A stretch of DNA of 64,000 nt from an uncultured Eubacteriales bacterium (GCA_934378145.1 CAKXXW010000008.1:12350-76349), one strand, 5' to 3'; shown: positions 53,597 through 63,495, counted from the stretch's first letter. The notes: generated by a model from the letters alone, not told the origin. Made by a program: numbers and translations.

Positions 53597-53625
53597 TTTT
53601 CAAAAGAGGAAAAGTATGCTATAAT
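53597..53625 (+). promoter_or_regulatory. Promoter of hprK
   Basis: TTTTCA (53597-53602), 17-base spacer, TATAAT (53620-53625). The -35 is weak. Confidence 0.55.
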
Positions 53626-53660
53626 AGTATCCGGAAAAGAAGTGCCGAAAGGAAAAGAAG

Positions 53661-54593
53661 ATGGAAGATTCATACAGCATTTCACTGAACAAGCTAATAG
53701 ATGAGTTCTCGCTCACGACTCTTTACCTCCCCGCTCCGGCGGAGACCATAATGATATCGAGCAACGAGGTCGACCGCCCGGGACTTGCGCTTGCCGGATT
53801 TTTTGAGATCTTTGAGCCTTCGCGCATACAGATGATTGGGAACGCTGAGCATCGCTACCTTGAAAGGCAGACGCCCGAGGACAGAACGAGAAAGATCCGC
53901 GACTTTATGAGCGCGCATCCCGCCGCCGTGATCGTCACCGCGGGACTTCCCGTTTTCGATGAGCTGGTCGATCAGGCAAAGCGCAACTGCGTCCCTGTCT
54001 TCGCCTCGAAGGAAAAGACCACGAACATAATGGCTGCGATGATCGCCTCGCTGAATGTTTATCTTGCACCGCGCATCACGCGTCACGGTGTGCTTGTCGA
54101 GGTCTACGGAGAGGGACTTTTGCTCCTCGGCGACAGCGGAGTCGGAAAGAGCGAGACCGCCATTGAGCTTGTCAAGAGAGGTCACCGTCTCATCGCCGAC
54201 GACGCCGTCGAGATAAAGAGAGTCTCTGTCAAAACGCTTGTCGGAACGGCGCCCGAGATAATCCGTCACTATGTTGAGCTTCGCGGCATCGGTATCGTCG
54301 ACATCCGCCGCATCTTCGGTATGGGCGCGATAAAGGAAACACAGAGCATCGACCTTGTCATAAAGCTCGAACAGTGGGTGCAGGGCAAAATGTACGACAG
54401 ACTCGGCCTTGACAACGAAACGGTCGATATACTCGGCATAAGCGTTCCGGCTATCACGATACCGGTAAAGCCCGGCCGCAACCTTGCCATTATCCTTGAG
54501 ATCGCCGCTATGAACAACCGTCAGAAAAAGATGGGCTACAACACGGCTGAGGAATTCAACAAAAAGCTCATGGGTCAGATGGGACTCGAATAA
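53661..54593 (+). CDS. hprK: HPr kinase/phosphorylase
   Basis: The 310-residue protein phosphorylates HPr at Ser46 and so controls carbon catabolite repression. The N-terminal domain (residues 1-130) is followed by a kinase domain with Walker A LLGDSGVGKSETAIEL (about 155-170), DDAVEIKRV, and the HprK signature ELRGIGIVDIRRIFG (about 205-219). The enzyme's partner HPr is not in the window. pyk follows 28 bases later. Confidence 0.96.
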   Translation: MEDSYSISLNKLIDEFSLTTLYLPAPAETIMISSNEVDRPGLALAGFFEIFEPSRIQMIGNAEHRYLERQTPEDRTRKIRDFMSAHPAAVIVTAGLPVFDELVDQAKRNCVPVFASKEKTTNIMAAMIASLNVYLAPRITRHGVLVEVYGEGLLLLGDSGVGKSETAIELVKRGHRLIADDAVEIKRVSVKTLVGTAPEIIRHYVELRGIGIVDIRRIFGMGAIKETQSIDLVIKLEQWVQGKMYDRLGLDNETVDILGISVPAITIPVKPGRNLAIILEIAAMNNRQKKMGYNTAEEFNKKLMGQMGLE

Positions 54594-54621
54594 GAAAATT
54601 TTAATTTATAAGGAAAATACA

Positions 54622-56043
54622 ATGAGAAAAACCAAGATCGTATGCACTCTCGGACCTGCTTCAAGTAACGAAGAGGTAATGGAAAAAATGCTCATCGCCG
54701 GCATGAATGTCGCGCGTTTCAACTTCTCGCACGGCACTCATGAAAACCACGGCAAGACCATTGATATGTTCCGCCGTGTCCGCGACAGGCTCGGCGTCCC
54801 CGCAGCCGTAATGCTTGACACAAAAGGCCCCGAGATAAGGATAAAGGAGATCGAAAACGGCAAGGCGCTCCTTAAGACCGGAGACACTTTCACGATAACC
54901 ACCCGCGATATTGTCGGAAATTCGGCGGAAGCACCTATAAACTACCCCGACCTTCCGAAGCACGACCTCAGACCGGGTCAGCGGATCCTCATCGACGACG
55001 GCAATATCGAACTTGATGTGATAAGCCACACCGACACTGACATTCTCTGCCGCATAATCGACGGGGGCTATATCTCGACGCACAAGAGCCTCAACCTCCC
55101 GAACCTGCACCTTGACATTCCCTTCCTGTCCGAGCAGGACAAGTCGGATCTGCTCTTCGGTATCGAGAAGGATGTGGACTTCATCGCCGCTTCCTTCGTC
55201 AGGTGCGCGGAGGATGTGATATCTCTGCGCAAATTCCTTGACTATCACGGCGCTCACAATATAAAGATCATCTCCAAGATAGAAAACGCCGAGGGTGTCG
55301 ACAACTTTGCCGAGATACTTGAAGCGTCCGACGGAATAATGGTCGCACGCGGAGACATGGGTGTCGAGATCGCCTTTGAAAGACTCCCGGGCATCCAGAA
55401 GAAATTCATCAGACAGTGCTATCAGGCGGGCAAGATGGTCATCACGGCGACCCAGATGCTTGAATCGATGCTCCACAACTATATGCCCACCCGTGCCGAG
55501 ATAACCGATGTTGCCAATGCAGTTTTCGACGGCACTTCTGCCGTTATGCTATCAGGCGAGACGACCGTCGGAGATTACCCCGTCAGAGTCGTCGAGGTAA
55601 TGTCGCATATCGTCGAGCAAGCCGAAAACGACGCGATCGACCTCGGCTCATATGACGGCTTCCGTCACACCGACGATCACGAAAGCATAACCAACGCCAT
55701 CTGCGACGCCGCCTGCACGACCGCCGCGGATATGAACGCAAAGGCGATTCTCACTGCTACCGAATCTGGATATACGGCAAGGCTCTGCTCGAAATTCCGT
55801 CCCTCGGTCCCGATCATCGCCGCCACTCCCTGCGCAAAGACCTATCACCAGCTCGCGCTCTCGTGGGGCGTCTATCCCGTACTTTCGCTCTATCAGAGCG
55901 ACGCGGACAAACTTATGCGTCACGCGGTCGACTGTGCAAAAATGATAGATATGGTACAGACCGGCGATCGCGTAGTCATAACGAGCGGCGAAGAAGTCCG
56001 CTCCTCGGGAAATACGAACCTTCTCAAGGTCGAAACCGTCTGA
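54622..56043 (+). CDS. pyk: Pyruvate kinase
   Basis: The 473-residue glycolytic enzyme shows KIVCTLGPASSNEEVMEKML and GMNVARFNFSHG at the start, AVMLDTKGPEIRI, the catalytic IISKIENAEG, DGIMVARGDMGVEI and VITATQMLESML. It lacks the extra PEP-utilising C-terminal domain of Bacillus pyruvate kinases. Its pairing with hprK links glycolytic flux to catabolite control by position. Confidence 0.97.
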   Translation: MRKTKIVCTLGPASSNEEVMEKMLIAGMNVARFNFSHGTHENHGKTIDMFRRVRDRLGVPAAVMLDTKGPEIRIKEIENGKALLKTGDTFTITTRDIVGNSAEAPINYPDLPKHDLRPGQRILIDDGNIELDVISHTDTDILCRIIDGGYISTHKSLNLPNLHLDIPFLSEQDKSDLLFGIEKDVDFIAASFVRCAEDVISLRKFLDYHGAHNIKIISKIENAEGVDNFAEILEASDGIMVARGDMGVEIAFERLPGIQKKFIRQCYQAGKMVITATQMLESMLHNYMPTRAEITDVANAVFDGTSAVMLSGETTVGDYPVRVVEVMSHIVEQAENDAIDLGSYDGFRHTDDHESITNAICDAACTTAADMNAKAILTATESGYTARLCSKFRPSVPIIAATPCAKTYHQLALSWGVYPVLSLYQSDADKLMRHAVDCAKMIDMVQTGDRVVITSGEEVRSSGNTNLLKVETV

Positions 56044-56065
56044 ACAACTTATATCGGAGGAAAAA

Positions 56066-57430
56066 ATGAAAAGAATCATTGCAGCCGTTACGGCACTTAT
56101 GCTCCTGCTTTTATCGGTCGCCTGCACTTTTGACAACGGAAACGGCGAAACCGATACCTCGGACAGTGCGAAAAGCACCGAAAATACAGATAATATGACC
56201 GGCGACCCGAACACCGAGGCGCCCGAAGCCGAAGATCCCGTCAGCGAAAACGGATACCTTCTCATAAATGAGGGCAAAAGCGTATTCGACATAGTTCGTC
56301 CCGAAAACAGAAACACCTGCACCGCGCTGATCTCATCGGGGACAAAGCTCTTCACGACACTGAAGACTCTTTCATCCGGCACTCCGAGCATCCACGACGA
56401 CTACCTCGAGATGGGTCAGACAAAGGACGGCTACGAGATCCTTATCGGAGCCACCAACCGCGACGAGACCGCAGCCGCAAAGGAAAAGCTCGTCGACAAT
56501 CAGTTCTCGATAACCTTTACCAACAAAAAGATCGTTATAGTAGGCTCGGATGACACACTGTCGGCAGCGGGAGTCGTGTACTTCATCGAAAACTACCTTA
56601 CCGGGGATAATGTCGAAAAGGGCGAGGGCAAACTGATCCTCAAGAAGACCGACAAGTACCTCAGCAACCCCGAAGACTACACATTCCGTGCGCTCCTGAG
56701 AAAAAATAAGTCGATAAGCTCGACAAGTGAGTATCTGTTCACCGTGTCAAAGATAGATACGATAAAAACATCTCAGGGCGGAGGCACCGACGGCAAATAC
56801 TTCTATCAGGCACTTATAAAGAAGGACACGCAGACAGGCGAAGCAAACAACATAGTCAGGATCGTAAAGACCGACCTTGAAACGGGAAAGGTCGTCAAGA
56901 CCAGCGATGACCTCGCGCTCAATCACGCGAACGATATTACCTACAATCCCAAAATAAACAAGCTCATCGTCGTACATAACGCCCCCTACCGCGACAGAAT
57001 ATCCTTCGTCGATCCCGACACGCTCGAGATCACCGAAACAAGGTCAATAGGTATGAAGATCTACTCGATCGCCTACAACGCGACCTACGACCGCTATGTC
57101 GTCGGTCTCAGCGGCGGGCAGACCTTCACGATACTCGATGCCGAATTCAGGAACACGCTGAATTCTCCCTTCCAGCCCACTTCCCTCACCGACGGATATA
57201 TCACGCAGGGCGCGGAATGTGACGATCAGTTCATCTACTTCGTGCTTTACAAGCAGAATGTCATCACGGTCTACGATTGGAGCGGAAAGTTTGTAAGCCT
57301 TATCACACTTGATATAAAGAGCATCGAACCCGAGAATCTCTTCATCTACAAGGATGAGATCTATGTCGCCTGCGGAACATCGGCGGGAACAAAGGTCTAC
57401 AAAATAACCCTTGATCCCACCAAACAGTAA
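56066..57430 (+). CDS. Lipoprotein with a beta-propeller-like C-terminal domain
   Basis: The 454-residue product has a lipobox SVAC (Cys at residue 20), a Thr/Glu/Asp-rich linker (about 22-70), and an alpha/beta domain (about 75-205) containing GYEILIGATNRDETAAAKEK and SDDTLSAAGVVYFIENYL, a pattern met in N-terminal domains of secreted glycosidases. The last 240 residues have repeated strands consistent with a beta-propeller (NHANDITYNPKINKLIVVHN, YSIAYNATYDRYVVGLSGGQ). A carbohydrate-linked surface role is possible. ATG follows GGAGGAAAAA. Confidence 0.75.
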   Translation: MKRIIAAVTALMLLLLSVACTFDNGNGETDTSDSAKSTENTDNMTGDPNTEAPEAEDPVSENGYLLINEGKSVFDIVRPENRNTCTALISSGTKLFTTLKTLSSGTPSIHDDYLEMGQTKDGYEILIGATNRDETAAAKEKLVDNQFSITFTNKKIVIVGSDDTLSAAGVVYFIENYLTGDNVEKGEGKLILKKTDKYLSNPEDYTFRALLRKNKSISSTSEYLFTVSKIDTIKTSQGGGTDGKYFYQALIKKDTQTGEANNIVRIVKTDLETGKVVKTSDDLALNHANDITYNPKINKLIVVHNAPYRDRISFVDPDTLEITETRSIGMKIYSIAYNATYDRYVVGLSGGQTFTILDAEFRNTLNSPFQPTSLTDGYITQGAECDDQFIYFVLYKQNVITVYDWSGKFVSLITLDIKSIEPENLFIYKDEIYVACGTSAGTKVYKITLDPTKQ

Positions 57431-57434
57431 AAAC

Positions 57435-57478
57435 AAAAGAGATCTCCGATATCCGGCCGGATATCGGAGATCTCTTTT
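57435..57478. terminator. Perfect 44-base palindromic terminator between the lipoprotein gene and dnaE
   Basis: The arms are 22 bases each with no spacer (centre CCGG-CCGG at 57456/57457), with A-tracts and T-tracts at the outer ends on both strands. It contains two bases of the dnaE stop codon and serves both converging genes. Confidence 0.9.
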
Positions 57479-60400
57479 ATTTTATCACAACATTGTCTTT
57501 ACCGGCATAGCCGATAAGCACACGGGCAATGTAGCCGCTGAGTGCCAATGTACTTCCGGTGGCAAAATACTCACTCTTGCTGCTGTCGTAGTATCTGACG
57601 CGCACATTGCCGGGGAATATCGCCGCAAGGTTCTCGCATTTTCTGAATTCAAGGCTTTCCATGTCCGGCACTCTGATAAATACCGTCCTCGCTCCCGAAA
57701 CGACCGAAGTCGGCGGCGCTTCTTTTTTTGCCGCAACGGTGGCTTCGGATCTTCCGAATCTTGAATTTTCGACGAGCGCTCCGACGCTCGATACAATGAG
57801 CCTCGGGGACAGGTCGTCCTTATACGAAAGCGTACCCTCGACATACACGGCGCTGTCGGTGTGGATCAGTCCCGAAAAGCTCTTATACTGCCTTGCAAAA
57901 GCGATACATTCGATGCTTCCGCTGCGGTCCTCAAGTGCGAAAAACGCCATCGGCTCCCCGCTCTGCGTCGTTTTTCGCGATATCTTTCCGATAACTCCGG
58001 CGAGTTTTATTCTCTGTCCGTCGCGGAACATCTCGCCCGACTCGCCGTCTTCGCGCAGGGTATCTCCGATAGGAACCGTCCCGAGCGAGGCGATGCAGTC
58101 GTAATAACCGTCCGTCATATACCCCGAGAAGTACATTCCCGAGCATTCCTTCTCGAGCATCAGCTTCTCCCGAAGGCTGAAATCCGGCTTCTGCGGATAT
58201 TCAAACCGCGGTGAGGCAGTTTCGCTCACGGAAGATGAAAACATATCTATCTGCCCGTCAAGGTTTGAGCGGCTTCGTCTGCTGACCTGATCTATCAGCG
58301 CCTCATAGCCCGCGAGCAGTCGGCTGCGGTAGACGCCGAGCCTGTCAAAAGCTCCCGACTTGATGAGCGCCTCTATCTGGCGCTTGTTAAGCTCGGTGCC
58401 GCTCATCCGTTCGACAAAGTCCTCGAAGGATGAAAAAGGCCGTCCGCGCCTTTCGGCTATTATAGCCTCGGCGAATTGCTTCCCTACATTTTTCAGTGCA
58501 AGAAGTCCGAATCTTATGTTCTTCCCCGCCGCACCGAAGGTCAGTCCCGACTCGTTTATGTCGGGAGGCAGTACCTCTATCCCGTGCTTATGACACTCGT
58601 TTATATATTCGGCGGTCTTCGGCTGGTTGCCGAGGACCGAGGTCAGCATCGCGGCAAAGTATTCCTTCGCATAGTGAGCCTTAAGGTACGCCGTTCTGTA
58701 CGAAATAAGCGCATACGCCGCGGCGTGGCTCTTATTGAAAGCATAATTCGCAAAAGCGGCGATGCTGTCAAAAAGCGCGTCGGCGTCTTTTTCTCTCATT
58801 CCGTTGCCGATCGCGCCCGCAACAAAGCTCCCGCGCTCCGCCTCAAGCACATCCGCTTTCTTCTTTGACATGGCGCGCCGCACTATATCCGCGTGACCGT
58901 AGGTATAGCCCGCAAGTATCCGCAGGATGCTCATCACCTGCTCCTGATACACGATACAGCCGAAGGTAGGCTCAAGCACAGGCTTCAGAAGCGGCGAAGG
59001 ATACACGACCTTTGACGGGTCGCGCCTACATTCAAGGAAACGCGGTATCGACTCCATCGGTCCCGGACGGTAAAGCGCTATCGCCGCAAGGATATCGTCA
59101 ATACAGTTCGGCTTCATCTCGGACAGCATCGACTTCATTCCCGCCGATTCGAGCTGAAACACCCCCGAGGTGTCGCCCGCCGAGATCATGGCATAGGTCT
59201 TCTTATCGTCAAGCGGGAGCTTTTTTAAGGAGAAGTCGGGATCCGAAGCCTTTATCTGTTTTTCGGCGTTGTCGGCTATCGTAAGGTATCTGAGCGCCAA
59301 AAAATCGAACTTAAGCAACCCGAGAGCCGCTATCGTGTCCATGTCGAACTGCGTCACGACCGTGTCTCCGCTCACGGCAAGAGGCACATAATCGCTGACC
59401 GCATTCTCGGTTATGACCACACCCGCAGCGTGTATCGAGATATTCCGAGGCATTCCCTCGAGCTTTTTAGCCGTATCGACGAGAGCCTTTGTCACCTCAG
59501 AGGATTCGTAAAGCTCTCTGAACGAAGGCTTCTTCATGGCATCGTCGAGTGTCACATCGAGTGCCTGCGGCACGGCCTTTGCCACAGCGTCAACATTCGC
59601 GTAAGGCAGTCCGAGCGCGCGCCCGACATCGCGTATCGCCGCCTTCGCCGCAAGGGTACCGAAGGTTATTATCTGCGAAACGCGTTCCTTGCCGTAGCGG
59701 CGCGAAACATAATCTATGACCTCACCGCGACGGTTATAGCAGAAATCCACATCTATATCGGGCATACTGACGCGCTCGGGATTCAGAAATCTCTCAAAAA
59801 GCAGATCATACCTTATAGGGTCGACATCCGTGATGCCGAGGCAGTAAGCAACAAGACTTCCCGCACCCGAGCCTCTCCCGGGTCCTACTGGAATACTTTC
59901 TTTCTTCGCATAATTCACATAATCCTGCACTATCAGGAAATAATCGGAATAGCCCATCTTATCTATCACCGACAGTTCGTAACTTATCCTGTCGAGATAT
60001 TCGTCATGCGAGGCGCGCGAAGGATCGGTCTCACCGTTCTTCTCGCGTTTCAGAAAACCCTCCCGAGTGAGTTTTTCAAGGTACGAGGACGCCTTTTCCA
60101 CGTTCGGGCAGTCAAACGAAGGCAGAAATGTCTTCGTAAAGTCAAAATCAAAGTTGCACCGCTCGGCGATCTTCACGGTATTTTCAACGGCTTCCGGACA
60201 GAAGGCAAAGAGGTGTTCCATCTCCTCTGTCGACTTATAGTAAAGCTCGTCGCTCTCGAATCCCCGCGCGCGTCCGTCCGAGATCGTGCGGTTCGTGGCG
60301 ATGCACATCATGACCGCCTGCGTCGCCGCGTCCTCGCGGTAAAGGTAATGACAGTCATTCGTTGCGACGGTCGGCAGTCCGCATTCCTTTGCGAGCCTTA

Positions 60401-60965
60401 TAAGCTCGGGCAATATCTGCCGCTGATCGCTTCCGCCGTGATCCTGAAGCTCTATATAAAAGTTGTCTTTCCCGAATATCTCCGCATATTTCAGAGCCGC
60501 AGCTCTCGCTCCACCGAAGTCCCCCGCAAGCAGAAAATGCGGGATCCTTCCCGAAAGGCAACCCGAAAGCGCAATAAGCCCATCCGCATGTTCCGCAAGA
60601 AGTGCGTCGTCGACTCTCGGGCGGGAATAAAATCCCTCCGTGAAGCCGACCGAGACGAGCTTTATCAGGTTTTTGTAGCCTTTTTCGTTTTTGCAGAGCA
60701 ATATGAGGTGCTGCGCCGAGCCTTCACCGCCTGTGCGGGAAAGATGCCCCGATTCCGCGACATAGACCTCGCAGCCTATGATAGGCTTGATGCCCTCCTT
60801 TTTGCAGGCGCGGTAAAAGGCGACCGCACCGAACATATTTCCGTGATCGGTAAGGGCAACGGCGGTATGCCCGCACTCTGCGGCTCTCTTCGGAATGTCG
60901 GCTATACGGCAGGCTCCGTCAAGCAGACTGTATTCGCTGTGAAGATGAAGGTGAACAAATCCCAC
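57477..60965 (-). CDS. dnaE: DNA polymerase III alpha subunit (DnaE type)
   Basis: The 1162-residue replicative polymerase has the N-terminal PHP domain (FVHLHLHSEYSLLDGACRI), the C-family palm with GPGRGSGAGSLVAYCLGITD and PDIDVDFCYNRRGEV (two catalytic Asp), an HhH region and an OB-fold near the C-terminus (KLAGVIGKISRKTTQSGEPM). The start is GTG after AAGGAGTGTCTTACG. It is the last gene of the HAD-murB-whiA-dnaE operon. Confidence 0.97.
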   Translation of the reverse strand: MGFVHLHLHSEYSLLDGACRIADIPKRAAECGHTAVALTDHGNMFGAVAFYRACKKEGIKPIIGCEVYVAESGHLSRTGGEGSAQHLILLCKNEKGYKNLIKLVSVGFTEGFYSRPRVDDALLAEHADGLIALSGCLSGRIPHFLLAGDFGGARAAALKYAEIFGKDNFYIELQDHGGSDQRQILPELIRLAKECGLPTVATNDCHYLYREDAATQAVMMCIATNRTISDGRARGFESDELYYKSTEEMEHLFAFCPEAVENTVKIAERCNFDFDFTKTFLPSFDCPNVEKASSYLEKLTREGFLKREKNGETDPSRASHDEYLDRISYELSVIDKMGYSDYFLIVQDYVNYAKKESIPVGPGRGSGAGSLVAYCLGITDVDPIRYDLLFERFLNPERVSMPDIDVDFCYNRRGEVIDYVSRRYGKERVSQIITFGTLAAKAAIRDVGRALGLPYANVDAVAKAVPQALDVTLDDAMKKPSFRELYESSEVTKALVDTAKKLEGMPRNISIHAAGVVITENAVSDYVPLAVSGDTVVTQFDMDTIAALGLLKFDFLALRYLTIADNAEKQIKASDPDFSLKKLPLDDKKTYAMISAGDTSGVFQLESAGMKSMLSEMKPNCIDDILAAIALYRPGPMESIPRFLECRRDPSKVVYPSPLLKPVLEPTFGCIVYQEQVMSILRILAGYTYGHADIVRRAMSKKKADVLEAERGSFVAGAIGNGMREKDADALFDSIAAFANYAFNKSHAAAYALISYRTAYLKAHYAKEYFAAMLTSVLGNQPKTAEYINECHKHGIEVLPPDINESGLTFGAAGKNIRFGLLALKNVGKQFAEAIIAERRGRPFSSFEDFVERMSGTELNKRQIEALIKSGAFDRLGVYRSRLLAGYEALIDQVSRRSRSNLDGQIDMFSSSVSETASPRFEYPQKPDFSLREKLMLEKECSGMYFSGYMTDGYYDCIASLGTVPIGDTLREDGESGEMFRDGQRIKLAGVIGKISRKTTQSGEPMAFFALEDRSGSIECIAFARQYKSFSGLIHTDSAVYVEGTLSYKDDLSPRLIVSSVGALVENSRFGRSEATVAAKKEAPPTSVVSGARTVFIRVPDMESLEFRKCENLAAIFPGNVRVRYYDSSKSEYFATGSTLALSGYIARVLIGYAGKDNVVIK

Positions 60966-60985
60966 CGTAAGACACTCCTTCCGTT

Positions 60986-61873
60986 TCAGTTTTTCTTTAT
61001 TCCTTCGGCGATAGCCATAAGCTTAGCCATCCTGTGATTCACTCCGGATTTTGAGATAGGCGGACAGTGCCGCGTTCCGAGTTCCGAGAGCGGCATCTCC
61101 GGGTAAAGGAGCCTGAGCTGTGCGGTCTCGCGAAGCTCGGGCGGCAGTTTTTCGTACTCCCCGGCTTTCTCGAGAGCCTCAAGCGCCTTGGTCTGCGCCC
61201 TTGATGCCGCGACAGCCTTCGCTATGTTTTTCGTCATACAGTTTGTCGAACGGTTGACATCGTTCCTTATCTCGCGCTCTATCTTGCCGTTAAGCAACGA
61301 AAAATACGCCTGTGACGCTCCGACCGACGAAAGAAAATCCTCGATCTTTGCACTGCTTTTATATATCAGCCCGACCGAACCGTCACGGTCTCTCACCGCA
61401 GGAGGCGATGCGTACTCCGAAAGGAACGACGAGAGTGCCTCTGCCCGTTCCCCGTTGCGGAGCGTGAATTCAAGGTGATATTGCCGCTCGGGAGAAGTAA
61501 GGCTTCCCGTAGCGATAAAAAGTCCGCGCAGAAAGCATCCGGCACATTCCGCACACGAAAAGCCTACCATCGCGTCGACTCCGTAGCGCCCCATATCCGA
61601 GACAAGCTCTGCGGTGTCGGGCGAACTTACGGCAAGGACATAACTTTTTCCCTCACTCACGGGGGGAAATTCAACAGCCTTTGACCCGAATACCGCCGCT
61701 GTCGCCTTCTGCGCCGCCTGCGCGGTATGAAGGCTCTGATAAAGCGCCAGCGCCCTTCCCTTACCGTCGGTATCCGCATCAAAAAGCAGTCCGGCGGCGT
61801 AGGCTCGCTGACAGCACTTTTTCTTTACCTGAAGCGCGGCAAGCTCTGCCTTTGTGTCGGTCGAAAAAGACAT
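60986..61873 (-). CDS. whiA: WhiA, DNA-binding protein related to homing endonucleases
   Basis: The 295-residue protein has an N-terminal LAGLIDADG-like domain without catalytic acids (CFLRGLFIATGSLTSPERQY) and a C-terminal helix-turn-helix (MPLSELGTRHCPPISKSGVN, then HRMAKL). WhiA affects cell division and, in Streptomyces, sporulation. It follows murB by 4 bases; the rapZ and yvcK genes that usually stand between them are missing. Confidence 0.95.
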   Translation of the reverse strand: MSFSTDTKAELAALQVKKKCCQRAYAAGLLFDADTDGKGRALALYQSLHTAQAAQKATAAVFGSKAVEFPPVSEGKSYVLAVSSPDTAELVSDMGRYGVDAMVGFSCAECAGCFLRGLFIATGSLTSPERQYHLEFTLRNGERAEALSSFLSEYASPPAVRDRDGSVGLIYKSSAKIEDFLSSVGASQAYFSLLNGKIEREIRNDVNRSTNCMTKNIAKAVAASRAQTKALEALEKAGEYEKLPPELRETAQLRLLYPEMPLSELGTRHCPPISKSGVNHRMAKLMAIAEGIKKN

Positions 61874-61877
61874 AGGC

Positions 61878-62798
61878 TTACCTCTGTCCCTTGAAATTTA
61901 TCTCACATTCAAGCATGACGCCGAACTGAGACTGCACCGTCTTCTGAATATGCTCGACAAGGCGCAGAACATCCTCGGCTGTCGCACCGCCGATGTTGAC
62001 TATAAAGCCGGCGTGCTTTTCCGATACCTGCGCTCCTCCGATCGTATAGCCCTTAAGCCCCGCGTCGGTGATGAGTTTGCCGACGAAGTATCCCTGCGGG
62101 CGCTTGAAAACGCTTCCGGCGTTCGGATACTCAAGCGGCTGTTTTTCGCGACGGCGGCGCATAAGATCCTGCATAGTCTCCCATATCGCCGCGCTGTCGC
62201 CCTCTTTCAGCTCAAATTCAGCCGAAAGGACGGTCAGCCTGTCCCGATTCTGCGAATAGACGCTCGTGCGGTAGCCGAAATTATGCTCTTCCCTGCTTAT
62301 CATGCGGACCTCTCCGGTAAGGTCGTCGTAAGCCATACTCGAAGCGACCACCTGCGACGCTTCGCCGTTGTAGGCGCCCGCGTTCATATATACCGCGCCG
62401 CCGACGCTCCCGGGAATACCGTAGGCAAATTCAAGTCCGGTAAGTCCCGCATTCTTGACGGTCACGGCGAGCTTTGTAAAGGGCGCGCCGGCGTCGGCGA
62501 TGACCCGGTTTCCCTTGATGACGACCGAATCGGCGTTCCGTGTGAAGATCACAAGTCCGTCAAAGCCCTTGTCGGAAAAAAGGACATTGCTTCCGTTTCC
62601 TATAACGGTAAAGTCAAGCCCCGCCTCCTTTGCGGCGCTGACGGCGTCGATGATCTGTTCGGTGGTGTCGGGCATTGCGGCGAGCCTTGCCTCGCCGCCG
62701 ATACGGAAGGTCGAATGGGGTGCAAGCAGCTCGTTCTCGGTAAATTTTATTTCCTTTGCGGAGAGCAGCTCCGCAGCATGACTGTATTTATCCATCAT
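61878..62798 (-). CDS. murB: UDP-N-acetylenolpyruvoylglucosamine reductase
   Basis: The 306-residue FAD enzyme makes UDP-MurNAc. It shows APHSTFRIGGEARLAAMPDT, VIGNGSNVLFSDKGFDGLVI, LEFAYGIPGSVGGAVYMNAG, and PNAGSVFKRPQG with the catalytic Ser in the GSVFK context, a type II MurB (no extra type I loop). The ATG overlaps the ribosome site region of the preceding HAD gene end, GGGAGAATGAA. Confidence 0.96.
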   Translation of the reverse strand: MMDKYSHAAELLSAKEIKFTENELLAPHSTFRIGGEARLAAMPDTTEQIIDAVSAAKEAGLDFTVIGNGSNVLFSDKGFDGLVIFTRNADSVVIKGNRVIADAGAPFTKLAVTVKNAGLTGLEFAYGIPGSVGGAVYMNAGAYNGEASQVVASSMAYDDLTGEVRMISREEHNFGYRTSVYSQNRDRLTVLSAEFELKEGDSAAIWETMQDLMRRRREKQPLEYPNAGSVFKRPQGYFVGKLITDAGLKGYTIGGAQVSEKHAGFIVNIGGATAEDVLRLVEHIQKTVQSQFGVMLECEINFKGQR

Positions 62799-62799
62799 T

Positions 62800-63495
62800 T
62801 CATTCTCCCAAAACTATCTTTTTAAGCTCGGAAAGATCTCCGATAACATAATTTATTTTCATATCACCGGGCGTTGCCTTGCGGCGGGGGTTGAACCAGC
62901 AGGTGTCAATTCCGGCATTGATGCCGCCGCGGATGTCGGAGGTGAGCGAGTCCCCGACGATGAGCGCTTCCGCCCGCGAAAAATCCGGAATACGGCACTC
63001 GACCTCGTCAAAGAAGCGGGCGTCGGGCTTCTCGAAGCCTATCTCCTCCGAAATGAAGGAAGCCCTTATATATTTGCCGAGTCCCGACATGTCAAACCGC
63101 GATTCCTGAATATTCTTTATCCCGTTAGTCACAATGTAAAGCCCGGCATGCGGCGCGAGAGACTTAAGGATCTCCTCCGCTCCGTCGATAAGATACGCCT
63201 TCCCGGCGAGGCGCTCGGAATATCTGTCGGAGACGGCATGCGCCTTGTCGGGGTCATAGCCTTCCTTTTCAAAAAGAAGCTCGAATCGCTCGACGCGGAG
63301 CCTGTGCTTTTCTGTCTCGCCGCGTTCGAGCTTTTCCCAAAGCGACTGATTTATCCGGCTGTAATCGTCGATCACGCCGTCGGTCGGATCGAAGCCGAAG
63401 TCGCGCATAGCCTCGGCGACCGCCTCGCGCTCGGAGCGCGTGAAGTCAAAAAGCGTGTTGTCGGCGTCGAAAAGAATAAATTTGTACCCTGCCAT
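62800..63495 (-). CDS. HAD-superfamily phosphatase (YjjG/YfnB type)
   Basis: The 231-residue HAD hydrolase has motif I FDADNTLFDF (about residues 9-18), motif II IVTNG, Lys in FEKPDARFFD and motif IV VGDSLTSDIRGGINAG. It resembles YjjG-type nucleotidases that clear non-canonical pyrimidine nucleoside monophosphates. It is the first gene of the murB-whiA-dnaE operon. Confidence 0.88.
   Translation of the reverse strand: MAGYKFILFDADNTLFDFTRSEREAVAEAMRDFGFDPTDGVIDDYSRINQSLWEKLERGETEKHRLRVERFELLFEKEGYDPDKAHAVSDRYSERLAGKAYLIDGAEEILKSLAPHAGLYIVTNGIKNIQESRFDMSGLGKYIRASFISEEIGFEKPDARFFDEVECRIPDFSRAEALIVGDSLTSDIRGGINAGIDTCWFNPRRKATPGDMKINYVIGDLSELKKIVLGE

Noticed and set aside
53485..53685. 67-residue N-terminal extension of the lipoprotein at 52309
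   Set aside because: It would bury the signal peptide and overlap the hprK start, and the ATG at 53484 has an excellent ribosome site.
59430..61037. 535-codon open frame antisense to dnaE
   Set aside because: It lies wholly opposite dnaE and the end of whiA, has no ribosome site or recognisable domain, and follows from codon bias of the true genes.
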